From: Paraspadella gotoi
Taxonomy: Eukaryota; Chaetognatha
DNA: 64,000 nucleotides
Assembly (NCBI GenBank): GCA_051294375.1
Contig: CM119268.1
Location: forward strand, 306,415-370,414
Direction of reading: 5' to 3'
Shown here: piece after piece, positions 36,604-49,240 of the stretch
Numbering within the stretch: position 1 is the stretch's first letter
How the letters are laid out: each line of letters starts with the position of its first letter
The notes under the pieces: model-generated
The model's database searches: none
Told to the model about the DNA's origin: nothing
The model's input: the letters and a program-made list of their open reading frames with translations, nothing else
Translations under genes and position numbers: made by a program

Positions 36604-39600
36604 ATGAAAACGAACGACAGGTAAAGTGTTTTTCAACGTTTTTATGACTATTGGTTAAAGTTTCTTTAATTATGTCCTATATTATTCAAAATTGTTCAAA
36701 ATTATTCATATTGAAAAAGAAAATTGTAATATATATTTTGATTTACAAATACAAATAGTAAAAAATTAATTACTTAACCATGCATTATCAGTAACAAAAT
36801 ATAACACAAAGCAATGTATACGTTCTAAAGTTCATGAAATTGGTACAACCAATATAAATATTAACATTCATTTAATAAATAAGCTATCTTGCCCCTGACT
36901 GTGGACAGACTTTGGTTGTTTAAGGCCTCAATCACTCTTACAAGATAATAACATAACAGGATCCTGCAAGCTTCAAATTAAGACTCTCTCACAGTCTAGT
37001 TTATTCACTCTCTTAGCACCTGGTCTCCCCTTCAATGAAAAGGTATAATTGTTTAAATTATATATATAAAAAATAACTCCCTTAAGTATTAGATAGGGAA
37101 ATACTATGAGGTACTCTGCACCAGCATCAAAACATTTAACCAAAAATTAAATTTGATTTAGCAATGTTCCGCCCAAAGACGGTGCCAGAGCTTGGGCTTC
37201 GTGTGCGTCTTTTTTCTTTATGACTTTTGTGGTCATCGGGAATGCTCGACTACTTGGAATGTTTTTTGAAGAATGGAAATTAGAATTCGGAATTCCAAGA
37301 AGTCAGTCGTCTTGGACGACAGCAACTGGTAACTTTTTTTTAATTTGACAAATTTTTGGGCATACTTCCAATTTGGGTACCCGATTTCTTTTTTAATTCG
37401 TAATTAAACTATTTTTACGATTAAAAAATAATTTAAAAGTTAGGATTAGCAATTAAGGTTATTAATTAATAACAGCTTTAATAACAGATTAAAGTTAAAT
37501 ATTGTGTTTTGACTTTCTTTTCATTGTGTTTTGAATTTAGAAAAAACAAAGTGTTAATTGTTACAAACAACAATTTTGAATATAAATAACGGACATATTT
37601 AGACTTTTTTTACTGATGAAGATTCACAAAAAATAATAGTCAATACATGTCCGCTATTTATATTAAAAATCGTTGTTTGTAACAAATACAACAAATACAA
37701 CAAGTAAAACTTTTTTTTAAAGTTAATTATTTAAATTAATGTTTGTGCCCCTCAATCAGTTTTACTTTTTGTTGGCTGAATAGTTTTTATCAAAGGACGT
37801 TAGGATTTTGGAACTGGATGGTAAGTTTATTTATCAGCAAATTGGCGATAAAGAATGGATATAAAAGTTTGAGTTTATAAAAACGATGGATGAAATTAAT
37901 GATTTTAATTTTAATGTTAAAAGTTTAGGAGAAAAAAAATATATAATACACAATGTTAAAAGTTAAAAACGTGATATTAAAACGAGATTAAAAATGACTT
38001 TAAAACCAACCACCAACGCCGTGTTAAAAGCATTTAACGTCCGGGTTTTTGGGAGGCACTGCATCTGAGTGCATCTGAGTGCATCTGAATGCATCTCTCT
38101 CTCGTGACGTTTTAAACGTTAAAAATAATCATGATATTTCTTCTTTCGGTTCTTTTCTTCTCGGAGAAACGGACGAGGCAGGATCCTGATATCAACTCGT
38201 CGTGTCCCACGCCCACGGTCGTGTCTTGTCATGACCGGTCTAACAATTACTATTAAGTTCCAAGATATAGAAACTGAAAAGAGAGCCTTAACTTATAACT
38301 GAAATAAGCCACTTTTTAAAAAGAAAGCTTTTACTTATAACTGAATTGGACTACTTTTTGAAAAGAGAGTCTTTACTTATAAATGAAATGAGCTACTTTT
38401 TGAAAAGAGAGTATTTTTTTATACCTGAAATGGGCCACTTTTGAAAAGAGAGCCTTTACTTATACCTCATTTAACAGCTTTCTTCATGGTGGGAATAGGA
38501 GGTCCTTTCTCCTCCTTCCTACTTGGATTCTTTTCACCCATGACTCTTTTATTTTTCTCTGGATTAATTTCATCACTTGGATTCATAATAATTTTCTTTG
38601 CAAAATCATTTCCAGTTTTGGTAATCATGGTAAGTCTTAAATGTTTTTTTTTAATTTTTAATATATCATTTGAAAACTATTCAACATTTTTTTTATGTTC
38701 ATGTATACTTTTAGAGTACTTTTTTTCGCCAGTATAAACAACTATCACAAATTTTAATTTTAAACAACTATTCATGTATACATTCGCTCTGTATTGAATA
38801 ATTTCGAATACTATTTTCCGCGAGTCTAAACATTTTTACACTTTTTTGTATTAGTATTATAAAAAAAATCATGATTTCTTTTGCAGAATATGTTAACTTT
38901 TACTGGAGGCGGTATAAGTATTTTTACAACATATATAACGGTTGGCCAGTGGAGTGAAAAATACAGACCAACAATGATAGGTCTTGCAAATTTGGGATCA
39001 CCGTTGGCCGGGATGATTCTGCCACGGTTTTTTGAATTCTTGAAAAATGAATACAGCTGGCGCTGGTAACTTTAGCTATTTTAAAAACAAATAAAAAATG
39101 TCAATTAATATATTCATATCTAAATATTTTTCAGAGTATTTCTCATAGCCGGTGGCTTCTTTCTTAACATATGCGTTGCTGCTATACCACTTCGAAAATA
39201 TCCAATTAAACAAGCTAATGAAAAAAATGGCATTATGGAAACAGGAGCTAAAAAAATACAAAGATATGATCTCAGCATCTTTCGTTTACCTCTTTTTCAA
39301 ATGTTGGTCTTTTACTGCTTATTGCATACTGGCTGTATGTTTGGCATAGTCGGTTTTCATCCATCGATGGCCAATGAGTTGGGGCTTAATGATACTGATA
39401 AATCTTACATTCTTATTTGTTTAGGTAAAATACTTGCAAGTTAATATATAAATTAGTTTAAAAAATAATTATTAAATTACTCTTTAAAATAGGAACTTCA
39501 GATATGATTTCACGATTTATCATGTCCTTTATTTTGACAATACCAAAATTAAGAAGTCACCTTTCTAAGTTTCTCCTCTTAAATGAAATTTTAATGGGGC

Positions 39601-40561
39601 TTGCTTCATTATGGATCGGCTTGTCCAACAATTTTGGAACCCTTGTTGGCGCAAGGTAAAAACCATTTTAAAATTTAAGAAGAAAAAGCTTATTTTAAGA
39701 TGCTATGTAGTTAGGGGTAGCCGCACTCAATGGGGTGAGTCAAAAATTTACAGTGAGTACCTGCTCAAACAAAAATTTATACATTTCTAAATATACTTAC
39801 AATGGACAAACAATTTTTTATATGGCTCTATACCCTAGTAATTTTTTTAAATATTTATTTATAGATAGGAAAGACTAAAAATTATTTTGAGAAATTTTAA
39901 ATTTTAAGACCAGATTCAGATAGCCCATAAAAGTTGTCTGCATGAAGTATAATTTTTTTTTAAATATTTTTTTATGATAAGTAGGTCAAAAATAAGAAAA
40001 ACCTTAAAACTATAATCTATGCTGATGATAGATTTTTTAATGTTGTATACATTAGCATTTAATTTTCATCGGCTATGGCTAATGTAGTTAAACCTAATTT
40101 GAACACTAAATTATGTATAGTTATATAATAATTATAATAATATAATAATTATATATAACTATTATAATATTTACTTGGCCCAATACTAATTTACTTTTAC
40201 ATATCCCCCTTGCAGTATTCTTTTTGGATTCACCTATAGCGTTTGGACAGTTTGCTTTCTCTCTTATTTGGTGGAATTAACTATGCCCCGTCAAATACCA
40301 GTGGCCGTGGGAACGGTTGGGCTGATAAATGCTATTTCCTCGTTATTACTGCCTCCATTTGCGGGATTTATAGCCGATTCCACAAATAAATATGAGACGG
40401 TTTTTTTTGTCTTCGCTTCTCTTCTTTTCATGTCACCAATATGTTTGTTTTTTGTAGTTTTTCTGCAACAAAAAAGGGATGAATACAGGGAAAGAGTCAA
40501 TAAGATAGCATTCGGATTTATTACGACTTTATCTTTAAAGTCGGATTTGGATAAAAAATAA
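36604..40561 (+). CDS. Monocarboxylate-transporter-like (SLC16/MCT) MFS transporter, seven exons
   Basis: Exons: 36604-36620, 37162-37328, 38478-38629, 38887-39065, 39135-39424, 39493-39655, 40216-40561. All have GT-AG junctions with matching phases, giving 438 codons with the stop, the usual MCT size. Membrane protein of the plasma membrane. MCTs typically move monocarboxylates or related solutes with protons, but the substrate here is unknown. Visible signs: PPKDGARAW near the N-terminus in place of the MCT PDGGWGW signature before TM1; an SSWT segment and GGPFSS in TM2; YSWR before TM6; and PPFAGFIADSTNKYETVFF near TM11, matching the MCT GPP-AG-D-Y block. The exon 1 start (a 17-base coding exon) rests only on ATG, donor and phase. 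Odd: the exon 4-5 junction gives TGA as codon 172. This may be a pseudogene, a base error or an unseen splice choice. AATAAA overlaps the stop codon. Confidence 0.8.
36832..37132 (+). repeat. Dispersed repeat B, copy 2, in intron 1 of the MCT-like gene
   Basis: Colinear with 13811-14125, sharing ttggtacaaccaatataaa, aagctatcttgcccctgact and a tail containing tactctgcaccagcatcaaa. It ends about 30 bases before the exon 2 acceptor of the transporter gene. Confidence 0.65.
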
Positions 40562-41430
40562 ATTTGAACGTAATTTGATTTTGTTTTCATCGAAAATGTG
40601 TATTATAAAAAAGAGCGATAACCATAAATTATTTTTAAATGGATTATATATATAATTATGTTGTTAATATATCAATTGTTTTAGCATTTTAAAATTGGTG
40701 ATTCTTTTTGATTAGTTTAGAGAATAAGTTCTTCTGGAAAACTTTAACATATTATAATATATTAAAACATTACTTTATCACATATAATTTTTAACGTCAT
40801 TTTTAGTGATTTATTAATATTATTATTCGGCAACTTCAACCATCCGTTAACATTTAGTGCCGTTATCAGTATTAAATTGAGCATATACAATTTAAAAAGA
40901 CTATTACGAACATTATTCTAGTTGTTAAGATTAATTCAAATATCGATTTCAAATTTAATTTTTTTGTAGTTATTTATATCCTTAAAAATATATTTATTGA
41001 TTAGGTTAAATTTTTTTTAAATTAATTTTTCGCCTAAAATAATTTTTATCTAATTTTTGAACAACTTAATGAAATAATTTTTAAAGAATATATTTTTTCT
41101 ATCAAATTATTATAGGAAATCCGAATCTCACAAAATTATTTTACAAAAAAAATTGAAATTTCGAGACTTATACGCAAGCAGTGTTTATGAAATAATGCAC
41201 AATTGTCAATTCATAATACAATTTTATTTTAATACAGTAATGTTGATAAATACAAGGTTGTTCATAATTTTATTTAAAGATAAAATGAACTTTTTTTTTA
41301 CTCTTCTCTCGTATACAAGCCGAGGAAAATGCTGGAAACCGAAATAGAAGTTTACGAAAGACTAAAAGAAAAGGAACCACTGGCAACACTAATGGATTCG
41401 CAAACATTTGGTTTTCTCACTCGTATCTTA
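40562..41430. other. AT-rich DNA downstream of the transporter gene, no gene seen
   Basis: 3' flank and AT-rich intergenic DNA. Short frames (such as 41153-41347) show no family resemblance. Confidence 0.55.
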
Positions 41431-41467
41431 CTCTCTCTCTCTCTCTTTCACTCTCTCTCTCTTTCTC

Positions 41468-41521
<54 letters not shown>

Positions 41522-41970
41522 CTCTGCCAAAAAAATTCCTTCTCTTTTTCGAGTGAGAGAGAAAATCCGGTTGGGAATCCCTCTTCTCGTCGAAGTTAAT
41601 TGGAGCGAAAGAAGAGAAGAGAGGAGAAGAGAATAAATGAGAAGAGAATGAAAGAGAAGAGAAAATAAGAGAAGAGAAGAAAAGAAAATGAAAGAGAATA
41701 GAAGAGAAGTGGAGAGAAGAGAAGAGAAGAGAAGAGAAAAAGAGAAGTGAAGAAAAGTGAATGAGAGAAGCAGAAAACAGAAGCAGAAAGAAAAGAAAAG
41801 AAGAAGATAAAAAAATAGATAAAGAGAAGTGGAGGAGAGAAAAAGAAAAGGATTGAAATAAAAAGACAGAAAAAGAAAAGGATAGAAAGAGAAGGACAGA
41901 AAAAGAAAAGGGTAGAATGATAAGGACAGAAAAAGATAAGGACAGAAAAAGATAGAGAAAAAACATTTAA
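41431..41970. repeat. (TC)n array followed by AAGAGA polypurine tract
   Basis: TC array at 41431-41513, a short unique linker, then about 350 bases of aagagaagag- and gacagaaaaagaaaagg-type purine repeats. Long minus-strand frames are Ser/Leu/Phe artefacts. Confidence 0.85.
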
Positions 41971-42227
41971 AAAGAAAATAAAATATTTTGATTTTGACAA
42001 AAAAATGATTTTTCAATTTGACAGAGAAACAAAAAAAATTAGGCAAATTTTCTGAATATCACTGTCATAAATAATCGTCGATTATTGGAATTAATAAACA
42101 TCATATGACTAAAGCAATTACTCAATTAAAATTAAGAGAAAACATGATGAGAAGAAAATTTATTAAAAAAAAAATAGATAATATTGATATGAAACAGAGA
42201 AACTGACATTGTTGCTTCTTTTTAACT

Positions 42228-42242
42228 CTCTCTCTCTCTTTC

Positions 42243-42302
<60 letters not shown>
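42228..42302. repeat. (TC)n microsatellite
   Basis: TC array of about 70 bases. Confidence 0.95.
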
Positions 42303-42562
42303 TCCCTTTTTCCTCATCTCTCCAAATGAATCCCACTCAATTCTCAAGTAATTTGTCACTTAGCAGTTTTTTTCCGCAGCTGCTTTACAGCTGACGAAAT
42401 CCAAGAAAGGAAAAGGGTAAATTTTTTTGGTTAAACCTAAAATAAAAAAGAAATTAAAAAAAAATTAAAAAAGTAATATAATAAAAATAATTTGACTAAA
42501 AATAATAAAAAAATATACTGTTTTTTTTTTAAAGCCAACGGACAGGAAAACTAATCATTTTT

Positions 42563-43200
42563 AAACAAGTTTTAGCAAATAATGCCGGATCTGCCCATGA
42601 TCATTAGGGGTAAGCAGCTGATCAGATAATTAATTAATTAATTGATTATCTAATCTTGAAATACATTTTTTTGTAATCGTGTCCATATCGTTTTCCAATT
42701 TGTCTCGCCGCTCAACAATCTCGATCATAAAATTAATTAATTATTTATTTAATTATTTAATTAATCAATTACAAATAACTAATTATTAATTAATTACTTA
42801 TTTATTAATAATAAATTAATGCAGCTTAAATTTACATTTATTATATTAGTATTATATTAGTAAAAAAAGCAGAATCAAATAGTGAAAAAGATTCTTTATT
42901 TTTTCCATTTTAACCCATTTCCACTTAGACGATTCCATCGAAACCTGATTTCCAGCTCAATCACACACTTTCCTACCCACACACAAAATTTCATTCCAAT
43001 CCATCCATCAAATCACGAATAATTGGTGTTCTTTGCTAAGGTGGGACGGACGTACGGACGGACAGACGGACATCATTTATCATAATTCGTTGTTCTGACA
43101 TGATATAAGTGAATTCCAGATAAAATTGGGGGGGCGTAACGATAAATCGACAAATTGAATTATAGAGCCGGAATCTGCTGTAAGAAGATCCAGCTAAAAA
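42563..43200 (+). mobile_element. Dispersed element family A, full-length copy
   Basis: Left end aaacaagttttagcaaataa plus tgccggatctgcccatgatc. Right end gccggaatctgctgtaagaa plus gatccagctaaaaa. (GGAC)n sits at 43045-43070. It is shorter than the next copy because the TTGA-microsatellite/gatgatggcgacgac zone is reduced. Confidence 0.7.
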
Positions 43201-43225
43201 ATCCTTTAATTTTAATAACTAAAAA

Positions 43226-44072
43226 AACAAGTTTGAGCAAACATCGGATCTGCCCACGATCATTAGCGGTAATTAATTAATTAATTAATTAATTAATTAA
43301 TTAATTAATTAATTAATTAATTAATTAATTAATTAATTAATTAATACAAACTATATAAACTAAAATAATAATTTAATTAATAAATTAATTAATTTTATCC
43401 AAAATGTTTGTTTTTAGGTCTTTTCGTCACTCACCATGACAAAAGCAACGACGATGATGATGGCGACGACGCCAATAATGCCGATAAAGATTGACTTGAT
43501 TGATTGATTAATTGATTAAATAATTAATTAGTGTAAAAATAAATTGATTGATTGAATAATTAATTAATAGATAACTAAATAAATTGTTTGATTGAAAATT
43601 AATTGATCGATTAATTGACCGATTAATTAATTATTTCTTAATTAATTCATTAATTTATTAATTAACTGATTAATTATTTGATTAATTAAAACATCATTAA
43701 AACATCATTTACATTTAATATAAAAAGAAAAAGAAGCATAATCAATTAGCGAAACAGGTTTTTTGTTTTTCCATTTAAACTAATTTCCACTTAGATGATT
43801 CCATCGAAACTTTATATCCAGCTTAATCACACACTTTCCTACCCACATACAAAATTTCAAGTTAATCGCCCCATCCACTTATGAGTAATTGGCGTTCAAA
43901 TAGCTAAATATATATTTTTGTTTTTTCCATTTAAACTAATTTCCACTCGCACAATTCCATCGAAACTTTATATCCAACTCAATCACACACTTCTTTACCC
44001 ACACACAAAATTTCATTCCAATCCATCCATCCAATCACGAATAATTGTAGTTTTTTTGCTACGGTGGGACTG

Positions 44073-44111
<39 letters not shown>

Positions 44112-44325
44112 GCGTTTTTTTGCATAATTTATCAAAATTGGATCCTATTTTGGTTCCGATTCTGATTTATATTTGATTTCCCTTTAGGTGAGGTTGAGTC
44201 TTGCGATGATATTCTGACATTATATACGTGAAATTGTGAATGCCCGACAAGACTGAGGGGGAGGACCGACTGACCGACAAAAGGAATTTTAGAGTCGGGA
44301 TCTACTTTCAGCTTTCGACTAAAAA
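43226..44325 (+). mobile_element. Dispersed element family A, full-length copy with three microsatellites
   Basis: Aacaagtttgagcaaacatc left end, (TTAA)n at 43271-43345, aaaatgtttgtttttaggtc and a gatgatgatggcgacgac block, (TTGA)n zone at about 43490-43690, two cacacactttc blocks, (GACA)n at 44068-44113, and the right end agtcgggatctactttcagc plus tttcgactaaaaa. It lies head to tail with the copy ending at 43200. Confidence 0.7.
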
Positions 44326-44493
44326 CTCTAAACAAATATGCAAAAAATATTTTACTAAAAGCTCAAAATTAATTTCTCCGCAAAAGTTGTGGAGGAGAAA
44401 AGATTAATAGATTAATTTGTTTTAATTTTTTTCTGCTTGGGAGTAATTTTTAATTAATGGGAAGCATTCAACATATAAATCACCAGGAGAGAG

Positions 44494-44494
<1 letters not shown>

Positions 44495-44554
<60 letters not shown>

Positions 44555-44560
44555 CTTTCA
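44495..44560. repeat. (TC)n microsatellite
   Basis: TC array with a short TTTC tail. Confidence 0.95.
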
Positions 44561-44762
44561 CTCTCCCCCCGGTTCCCATCACATTGCAAAAGAAAATAAA
44601 ACAAATGGTCGCGTGTCAGCCAATTAAATTCCTCGCTTTTCCACCAATCAGCAACTTTAAAAATTTTTTCGGCCAATCAGAAGTCGCGGACTAACTTTTT
44701 TTTCTTTTATTTGTTTTCGTTAATGACTTTTTACCGCAACGCATGACTCATTATTTTCTAAA

Positions 44763-44872
44763 GGAGAGAGAGAGAGAGAGAGAGAGAGAGTTGAGATAGA
44801 AAAAATGCCGTTTTTCCCCGTGTTTTTCTTGGGGGCAAAGAAAAAAAAAGAGGGAGAATGAGATTAGAGAGG

Positions 44873-44919
<47 letters not shown>

Positions 44920-44987
44920 GTGAGAAAAAAAATGCGTTTTTCCCCGTGTTTCTTGGGGCAAAGAAAAAAAAGAGGGAGAATGAGATG

Positions 44988-45035
<48 letters not shown>

Positions 45036-45122
45036 AGAGAGAGAGAAGAGAGAAGAGGAGAAGAAAGAGAGAGAGAGAGAGAGAGATAGAGAGAGAGTGT
45101 GTGTGTGTGTGAAAGAGAGAGA
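44763..45122. repeat. (GA)n arrays with an internal duplicated unique segment
   Basis: Four GA arrays. Two of the spacers between them are duplicates: gtttttccccgtgtttttct (about 44810) and gtttttccccgtgtttcttg (about 44935), each followed by ggcaaag, an A run and gagggagaatgagat. Confidence 0.85.
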
Positions 45123-45670
45123 GTATCGGAAAGAACTCAACTTTTTCATTTTTTCTCTTTTTTTTTCTCAAACAAGAGAGCATCGACTTTTCTTAACAAA
45201 ACAAAAACATTGAAGACGAAAAATCACAATCACAAAACTGAGTCTGCTATTTTTTTAGTATTGTTATGTTATAAAGGATTGTTTAAATAAAGTTTGATAA
45301 TAAGATATAGTTTGATAATCTATCTAATTCTTTCTCTGATTTTATCAATTTCCGCCTTATTAATTTACTTGATTTATTTTACACTTTTATTATACATTAT
45401 TTTTATTTTTTTTAATTTTTAATATTATTTCTTTTTCTCTTAAAAAATATTATTTTTCTCTTTTTCCTTAACGAAGTTGTTCCGCTAGTGATTCGAAACT
45501 CCACTGTGAGATTGATTTGCCACATTGTAGTGGTCAACGGTGCTGAGAGATTTTAATCGCTTAATAAACCGATGGCCTACAATAAATAAATTGAATAAAT
45601 TTAGTCGAGACTATTTATTATCTATCCACTTTGCTTCTAAGCTTTTATGCGTCTTTTATATTTAAATTGT
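45123..45670. other. AT-rich DNA, no gene seen
   Basis: No family-like frames. A mixed segment at 45480-45560 (tgttccgctagtgattcgaa) shows no clear tRNA box arrangement. Confidence 0.5.
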
Positions 45671-45705
45671 TTTTTCTTCTTCTTCTTCTTCTTCTTCTTC
45701 TTCTT

Positions 45706-45775
<70 letters not shown>
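45671..45775. repeat. (TTC)n followed by (TTA)n
   Basis: About 60 bases of TTC units passing directly into about 40 bases of TTA/ATT units. Confidence 0.95.
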
Positions 45776-45778
<3 letters not shown>

Positions 45779-45959
45779 TACTTTTTATATCTTTTCTTTC
45801 CTCTTATTTTATTTTAGTTCATATTTTTACCATTTTTCTTTCTTACTTTTTTCCGTTTATAAAATAATTTTTCTCATATTATTTTTTCTCTCCTCTCTTC
45901 CTTTTTCACCTTCTATGTTTGCGGCCCGCGTTCCATTTGTAATCTGGTCAAGACACATC

Positions 45960-47242
45960 GAGAATTTCTCTCTCCTTTTCCTCCCTTTCTTTCCTTTCCT
46001 TTTCCTCATTCTTTTCTCTTCTTTCTTTTTCTTTTCTCTCTCTCCTTTTCCTCCATTTATTTCCTTTCCTCTTCCTCATTCTTTTCTCTTCTTTCCTTCT
46101 TTTTTCTCTCTCTCCTTTTTATCCCTTTCTTTCCTTTCCTTTTCCTCATTCTTTTCTCTTCNNNNNNNNNNNNNNNNNNNNNNNNNNNNNNNNNNNNNNN
46201 NNNNNNNNNNNNNNNNNNNNNNNNNNNNNNNNNNNNNNNNNNNNNNNNNNNNNNNNNNNNNNNNNNNNNNNNNNNNNNNNNNNNNNNNNNNNNNNNNNNN
46301 NNNNNNNNNNNNNNNNNNNNNNNNNNNNNNNNNNNNNNNNNNNNNNNNNNNNNNNNNNNNNNNNNNNNNNNNNNNNNNNNNNNNNNNNNNNNNNNNNNNN
46401 NNNNNNNNNNNNNNNNNNNNNNNNNNNNNNNNNNNNNNNNNNNNNNNNNNNNNNNNNNNNNNNNNNNNNNNNNNNNNNNNNNNNNNNNNNNNNNNNNNNN
46501 NNNNNNNNNNNNNNNNNNNNNNNNNNNNNNNNNNNNNNNNNNNNNNNNNNNNNNNNNNNNNNNNNNNNNNNNNNNNNNNNNNNNNNNNNNNNNNNNNNNN
46601 NNNNNNNNNNNNNNNNNNNNNNNNNNNNNNNNNNNNNNNNNNNNNNNNNNNNNNNNNNNNNNNNNNNNNNNNNNNNNNNNNNNNNNNNNNNNNNNNNNNN
46701 NNNNNNNNNNNNNNNNNNNNNNNNNNNNNNNNNNNNNNNNNNNNNNNNNNNNNNNNNNNNNNNNNNNNNNNNNNNNNNNNNNNNNNNNNNNNNNNNNNNN
46801 NNNNNNNNNNNNNNNNNNNNNNNNNNNNNNNNNNNNNNNNNNNNNNNNNNNNNNNNNNNNNNNNNNNNNNNNNNNNNNNNNNNNNNNNNNNNNNNNNNNN
46901 NNNNNNNNNNNNNNNNNNNNNNNNNNNNNNNNNNNNNNNNNNNNNNNNNNNNNNNNNNNNNNNNNNNNNNNNNNNNNNNNNNNNNNNNNNNNNNNNNNNN
47001 NNNNNNNNNNNNNNNNNNNNNNNNNNNNNNNNNNNNNNNNNNNNNNNNNNNNNNNNNNNNNNNNNNNNNNNNNNNNNNNNNNNNNNNNNTTCTCTTCTTT
47101 CCTTCTCTTTTCTCTCTCTTCTTTTCCTCTCTTCCTTTCCTTTCCACATCCTCCTTATTTTCACTTATTTCCTTCTCTTTTCTCTCTCTCCTTATCTTTT
47201 CTTCATGTTCCTTCTTCTTTCTTTCTTTTCTTTCTCCTTAAA

Positions 47243-47273
<31 letters not shown>

Positions 47274-47480
47274 CTTTTTTTCTCTTTCTTTCTCTCCCTC
47301 TCTCTCTGTCTCTATATATATATCTTTCTCTCTCTCACACACACTCTATTTTTCTTCATTATCTTTATGAATTTCTCAATTTCCTTATATTTAATCCTTA
47401 TTTAATTTTTTTCTCACTTCTCTCTTATTTCTTTGTTCTTCTTCTTTTTTTCTCTTCCTCCTCATCCAATTTTTGACGTC
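45960..47480. repeat. Polypyrimidine satellite spanning a 928-N gap
   Basis: Both edges of the gap (46162-47089) are cctttcctttcctcttcc/ttctcttctttcc repeats with a loose period of about 55 bases (tctctctccttttcctccct). The long open frames across it consist of N and Ser/Phe/Leu and are not genes. Confidence 0.85.
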
Positions 47481-47559
47481 GTCTCACGGAAATAGAGTAA
47501 AACGAATATAAACTTTATTGCTTATAACTTTTTTTTATCTATTTATTTGTTTATTGGTT

Positions 47560-47669
47560 TTTTATTAATTAAATAATTTATTTATTTATATAGTTATCTG
47601 TTTAACTATTTATTTATTAATCTATTTATTTATTTATTTATTAATCTATTTATTTATTTATTAATCTAT

Positions 47670-47748
<79 letters not shown>

Positions 47749-47805
47749 TAAATTTATTATTTATTTATTCATAAATTTATTTATCTATTTATTTATTTAT
47801 ATTCT
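47560..47805. repeat. (TTTA)n array
   Basis: About 240 bases of TTTA units with occasional TCTA variants. Confidence 0.95.
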
Positions 47806-47896
47806 TTTATCTAATCGCATTTCTCGTCTGGTCTGGAGAGAATTCCCTCAGCATGACTCGTTACGATTCTTCCTTATTTATTTCCGATTTAAAACG

Positions 47897-47899
<3 letters not shown>

Positions 47900-47927
<28 letters not shown>

Positions 47928-48003
47928 TCTCTCGCATCTCTCTCTCTGCTCTCTCCGCTGTTTATTTTTCTCTCATCTTTCCTCAGATCTTCTCTCTCTC
48001 TCT
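47900..48003. repeat. (TC)n microsatellite cluster
   Basis: TC array interrupted by TGCTCTC and CGCATC. Confidence 0.9.
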
Positions 48004-48296
48004 GGCTAATATTTCTCTCTTAATACTTGTAATAGACTTCATTTCAACTTAAGCACAGTTAGTTCTTTTTAAAACAAAACCTGAATCTCTTATAAACTAA
48101 TTCCCACCTTAAATGTATTTCTCACTTTACTATGAAAGAGGGAGATCTTCCAACATTAAAAACCTTTTTTAATTAATTTATCGGCTAAAAAAGTAGAAAT
48201 CAGTATGAACATTTAATTACATTTCATGTCCGCTCTCTAGCGCATTTCTCCATATGATTCAAACTTTTAACTCTTATGAATTTTTTACATAAAAAT

Positions 48297-48383
48297 TAGG
48301 CAGTCATTTAATAACTGAGCTACGGTTTCCCTGACTTTGGACATGCTTTGGTGGTTTAAGGTCTCCATTACTCTTATAAAAAT
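48297..48383 (+). repeat. Dispersed repeat B, fragment
   Basis: Contains ccctgactttggacatgctt and tggtggtttaaggtctccat, matching the left third of 13811-14125. Confidence 0.55.
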
Positions 48384-48409
48384 GTATTCAATTGTATCTA
48401 ATTCCAACG

Positions 48410-48577
48410 CAGATTTTCTCTCTTCTCTTTGATGAGATCATTGAATATCTTCATTCCGGAGATTTTTCAACACAATGCAAAAATGTCAGGAAACTTTGGG
48501 ATTTAATTCAGTCAAGTAACTCTTCAGACCAAACAATTCTTCCGAAGTGTCAAAATAAATATCCAGAATACACTTAG
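48410..48577 (+). other. Exon-like open frame, unrecognised
   Basis: A cgcag acceptor-like site at about 48405-48411 is followed by an open frame of about 55 residues with balanced composition (FDEIIEYLHSGDFSTQCKN...) ending in TAG at 48575-48577. It could be the last exon of an unseen gene or a fossil. No partner exon with a matching phase was found nearby, and I recognise no domain. Confidence 0.2.
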
Positions 48578-48813
48578 ACATAGTAGTTAGCTAATTGGTA
48601 TCATTAATGTCTCATTCTACATATAACTTTTTGTTTTGTTTTGGTTTTTTTACATTTTACGTTTTCTGGACGTTCACGTAACTTTTCATTGTGTCTTGTC
48701 GGGTTCGGGGTCAAAAGGTTCAAATGTTTTAAAGGAACATTACCAAATACGTACAATTTTAATCTTAATCGCGAGCTCAGGTCCGTTGTTCTATCAATTA
48801 TCATTTCTATCAT

Positions 48814-48819
<6 letters not shown>

Positions 48820-48847
<28 letters not shown>

Positions 48848-48987
48848 NNNNNNNNNNNNNNNNNNNNNNNNNNNNNNNNNNNNNNNNNNNNNNNNNNNNN
48901 NNNNNNNNNNNNNNNNNNNNNNNNNNNNNNNNNNNNNNNNNNNNNNNNNNNNNNNNNNNNNNNNNNNNNNNNNNNTCTCTCTCTCTC
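48820..48987. repeat. (TC)n array spanning a 128-N gap
   Basis: TC repeats on both sides of N at 48848-48975. Confidence 0.95.
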
Positions 48988-49049
48988 CGCGCTCCACTCT
49001 CTCCCACTCAAACTCCACCGCGAAGTTCTGCGCAAGACAAGTGAGTGAT

Positions 49050-49240
49050 GAGGCGACTCCAGCAGACAACTCCAGCGGACAACTCCAGCAGACAACTCCA
49101 GCTGACGAGAAACGCTTTTTTGGAGAAAGAAGACATCAATTCCTTCCGTCGGAGGAGAAAATGGCGAGAGTGGAGATGGCAAGAAAAGGTGGAGATGGAA
49201 ACAAGAGGTGGAGATGGCAAAGTGAACGGAGATGGCAAAT
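49050..49240. repeat. Short tandem gacaactccagc and ggagatggcaa units
   Basis: Three to four copies of gacaactccagc(a/g/t) at 49064-49105, then several ggagatggcaa-like units at about 49170-49240. The 202-codon frame crossing the gap is not supported as coding. Confidence 0.65.

Noticed and set aside
41448-42046. 172- to 191-codon Ser/Leu/Phe frames resembling membrane proteins
   Set aside because: Translations of purine/pyrimidine tracts. The same pattern appears in all GA/TC arrays.
45915-47405. 496-codon open frame
   Set aside because: It is open only because the middle is N and the rest is TC-rich low-complexity DNA.
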